Assembly (NCBI GenBank): GCA_035935235.1
Contig: DASYXG010000353.1
Coordinates: 1-41,909, forward strand
From: DATARH01 sp035935235
GTDB taxonomy: Bacteria; Pseudomonadota; Alphaproteobacteria; ATCC43930; CGMCC-115725
Reading direction: 5' to 3'
Length of the DNA: 41,909 nucleotides
The notes below the pieces were generated by a model. That model saw only the letters and a program-made list of their open reading frames with translations, made no database searches and had not been told where the DNA came from. Positions 40,440-41,909 of the stretch are shown in pieces (within the stretch, counting starts at the first letter, position 1; every line of letters starts with the position of its first letter). Both the position numbers and the translations under genes were made by a program.

Positions 40440-41810
40440 ATGGCCTTGAAGCTTTACAACTCGCTGACCCGCCGCAAGGAGGAGTTTCAGCCGCTCGATC
40501 GCCAGAACGTGCGCATGTATGTCTGCGGCCCGACGGTCTACGACGACGCCCATATCGGCAATGCGCGCGCGGTCGTCGTCTTCGACCTGTTGTACCGCGT
40601 GCTGCGTCACGAATACGGCGCGAGCCACGTCAAATACGTGCGCAACATCACCGATGTTGAAGACAAGATCATGGCGCGCGCGCGGGAAAGCGGGCAGACC
40701 ATCGACCAGGTGACCTCGCATACCACCGCGGTGTTCCACGAAGATATGGCGGCGCTTGGTAATTTGCCGCCCAATATCGAGCCGCGCGCCACCGAATACA
40801 TCAAGGAGATGATCGCGCTGATCGAGCGGCTGATCGCCTCGGGCCACGCCTATGCTGCCGAGGGACACGCCCTTTTCCGTGTCGCGTCCTACGCCAAATA
40901 CGGCGCGCTGTCGCGGCGCAGCCGGAAGGACATGATCGCCGGCGCCCGGGTCGAAATCGCGCCCTATAAAGAAGACCCCGGCGATTTCGTGCTGTGGAAA
41001 CCGTCAGCGCCGGATCAGCCCGGCTGGCCGAGCCCCTGGGGCCGCGGCCGCCCCGGCTGGCACATCGAATGCTCGGCGATGAGCGAGAACACGCTGGGCG
41101 AGACCTTCGACATCCATGGCGGCGGGCTCGACCTCATCTTCCCGCACCATGAGAACGAGATCGCACAAAGCGTCTGCGCCCATGACGGAAGACCGTTCGC
41201 CAATTACTGGCTGCACAACGGCATGCTGACCGTCGGCGGCAGCAAGATGGCGAAATCCGAGGGGAACTTCATCACCGTGCGCCAGGCGCGGGCGCAAGCG
41301 CCCGGCGAAGTCATCCGCCTAGCACTACTCGGGACACATTACCGCGCGCCGCTCGACTGGACCGGCGAACGTCTGCACGAGGCGCGGCAGACGCTGGATA
41401 GGTGGTATCGCGTCATCGCGCTGCCCGGCATCCCGCCGAGGCAGCCGCTGGGCCTTCCCGCCCCGTTTGTCGAGGCACTGAACGACGATCTCAATGCACC
41501 GCTGGCCCTTAGCCACCTGCATGAGCTTGCCGGGCAATATCACAATTCAGATGACGATGAGCAAAGGGGCGTGGCTCGGGAGCTGTTGCTAAACGGCGCG
41601 AGATTGCTTGGTTTGCTTTCATTTAGTTCCGACGCCTGGTTCCGTGGCATCGACGCTGGTGCAGCCTCGATCGACGAGCGCATCGCCGAGCGGACACTGG
41701 CCCGTAAGGAACGCCGTTTCGCCGATGCCGACCGTATCCGCGACGAACTGGCTGCCGAGGGCATCCTTCTGGAGGACGGGCCAAGCGGCACGACCTGGCG
41801 GCGCGGGTAG
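40440..41810 (+). CDS. cysS: Cysteinyl-tRNA synthetase
   Basis: A 456-aa class I aminoacyl-tRNA synthetase charging tRNA-Cys. The zinc/cysteine-binding site begins with Cys29 in VCGPTVYDDAH. The HIGH motif is HIGN at 38-41. WHIECSAMSE and FPHHENEIAQS carry further zinc ligands, and KMSKS appears as KMAKS at 269-273. The C-terminal helical anticodon domain ends normally. Start taken at the ATG at 40440 (LKLYNSLTRRKEEF); a GTG at 40401 is in frame and would add 13 residues. Confidence 0.97.
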   Translation: MALKLYNSLTRRKEEFQPLDRQNVRMYVCGPTVYDDAHIGNARAVVVFDLLYRVLRHEYGASHVKYVRNITDVEDKIMARARESGQTIDQVTSHTTAVFHEDMAALGNLPPNIEPRATEYIKEMIALIERLIASGHAYAAEGHALFRVASYAKYGALSRRSRKDMIAGARVEIAPYKEDPGDFVLWKPSAPDQPGWPSPWGRGRPGWHIECSAMSENTLGETFDIHGGGLDLIFPHHENEIAQSVCAHDGRPFANYWLHNGMLTVGGSKMAKSEGNFITVRQARAQAPGEVIRLALLGTHYRAPLDWTGERLHEARQTLDRWYRVIALPGIPPRQPLGLPAPFVEALNDDLNAPLALSHLHELAGQYHNSDDDEQRGVARELLLNGARLLGLLSFSSDAWFRGIDAGAASIDERIAERTLARKERRFADADRIRDELAAEGILLEDGPSGTTWRRG

Positions 41811-41825
41811 GGCTTTGCGCGCACC

Positions 41826-41897
41826 TTCATCACCACCCCGGCGCAGGCCGGGGCCCATGGCGGAAATAGGCCGCGGCCTTCGCCGGGATGGTGAAAA
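41826..41897. repeat. Inverted palindromic repeats just after cysS
   Basis: CCCCGGC-GCAG-GCCGGGG (41836-41853) is a perfect 7-bp hairpin 26 bp after the cysS stop. The stretch TCATCACCACCCCGGCG before it is matched, inverted and imperfectly, by CGCCGGGATGGTGA at 41881-41894. The layout is again two facing half-elements of a dispersed GC-rich repeat. There is no T run, so it is not a classical terminator, though the hairpin may protect or end the cysS mRNA. Confidence 0.7.
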
Positions 41898-41909
41898 CCC
41901 ATGCGGCCG

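Overview
The window is GC-rich, densely packed chromosomal DNA. Gene order and protein families point to an alphaproteobacterium, most likely Rhodospirillales-like; the order-level placement is inference. The supporting signs are the def-fmt-truA and dapD-dapE blocks, the argD-argF-(acyltransferase)-hslO block, the M48 protease-rne-PBP1A-prfB block, a DUF1289 protein, and dispersed palindromic repeats of a type common in alphaproteobacteria. I see no rRNA, tRNA, CRISPR array, transposase, integrase or phage gene.

Region by region: 1-7739 is an accessory-looking catabolic cluster. A leftward operon (Fe/2-oxoglutarate dioxygenase, an unrecognised 191-aa protein, zinc alcohol dehydrogenase cut by the window edge) diverges from a rightward operon (NTF2/SnoaL-like protein, Gfo/Idh/MocA oxidoreductase, S9 peptidase, M20 amidohydrolase, luciferase-like monooxygenase). 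A 19-bp palindrome lies between them. 7800-10002 is def-fmt-truA. Facing it on the minus strand are a small membrane protein and dapD-dapE (lysine and peptidoglycan precursor synthesis). 12681-19318 holds a GmhA-like sugar isomerase and a long leftward operon: a GldA/F/G-like ABC module, DUF4340, DUF1289, a lipoprotein and uppP. The start region of the ABC ATPase has been duplicated in tandem (40-bp unit). 19694-24926 is a mixed stretch: polysaccharide deacetylase, glutathione peroxidase, LysE exporter, PaiB-like, TfoX-like, RecX and an MFS efflux pump.

24936-29394 is the arginine block: argD, argF, a membrane acyltransferase and hslO. Upstream of argD there is a promoter-like site and then a 23-codon reading frame with a good Shine-Dalgarno sequence. 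That frame ends in four consecutive CGA arginine codons. The RNA there can fold locally, and it can also pair over 10 bp with the bases just before the argD ribosome binding site. This looks like an arginine-sensing leader peptide and is the most interesting candidate in the window. 29402-38406 is envelope and RNA metabolism: a DsbA-like protein, an M48/TPR protease and RNase E on the minus strand, then PBP1A and prfB on the plus strand. prfB carries the classical +1 programmed frameshift. A small exported protein follows whose signal peptide appears split by a one-base frameshift. An LplT-like transporter and cysS close the window; both the cysS upstream region and its 3' end carry paired palindromic repeats.

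All calls rest on reading the sequence and recognising motifs. No database search, folding program or alignment was run.
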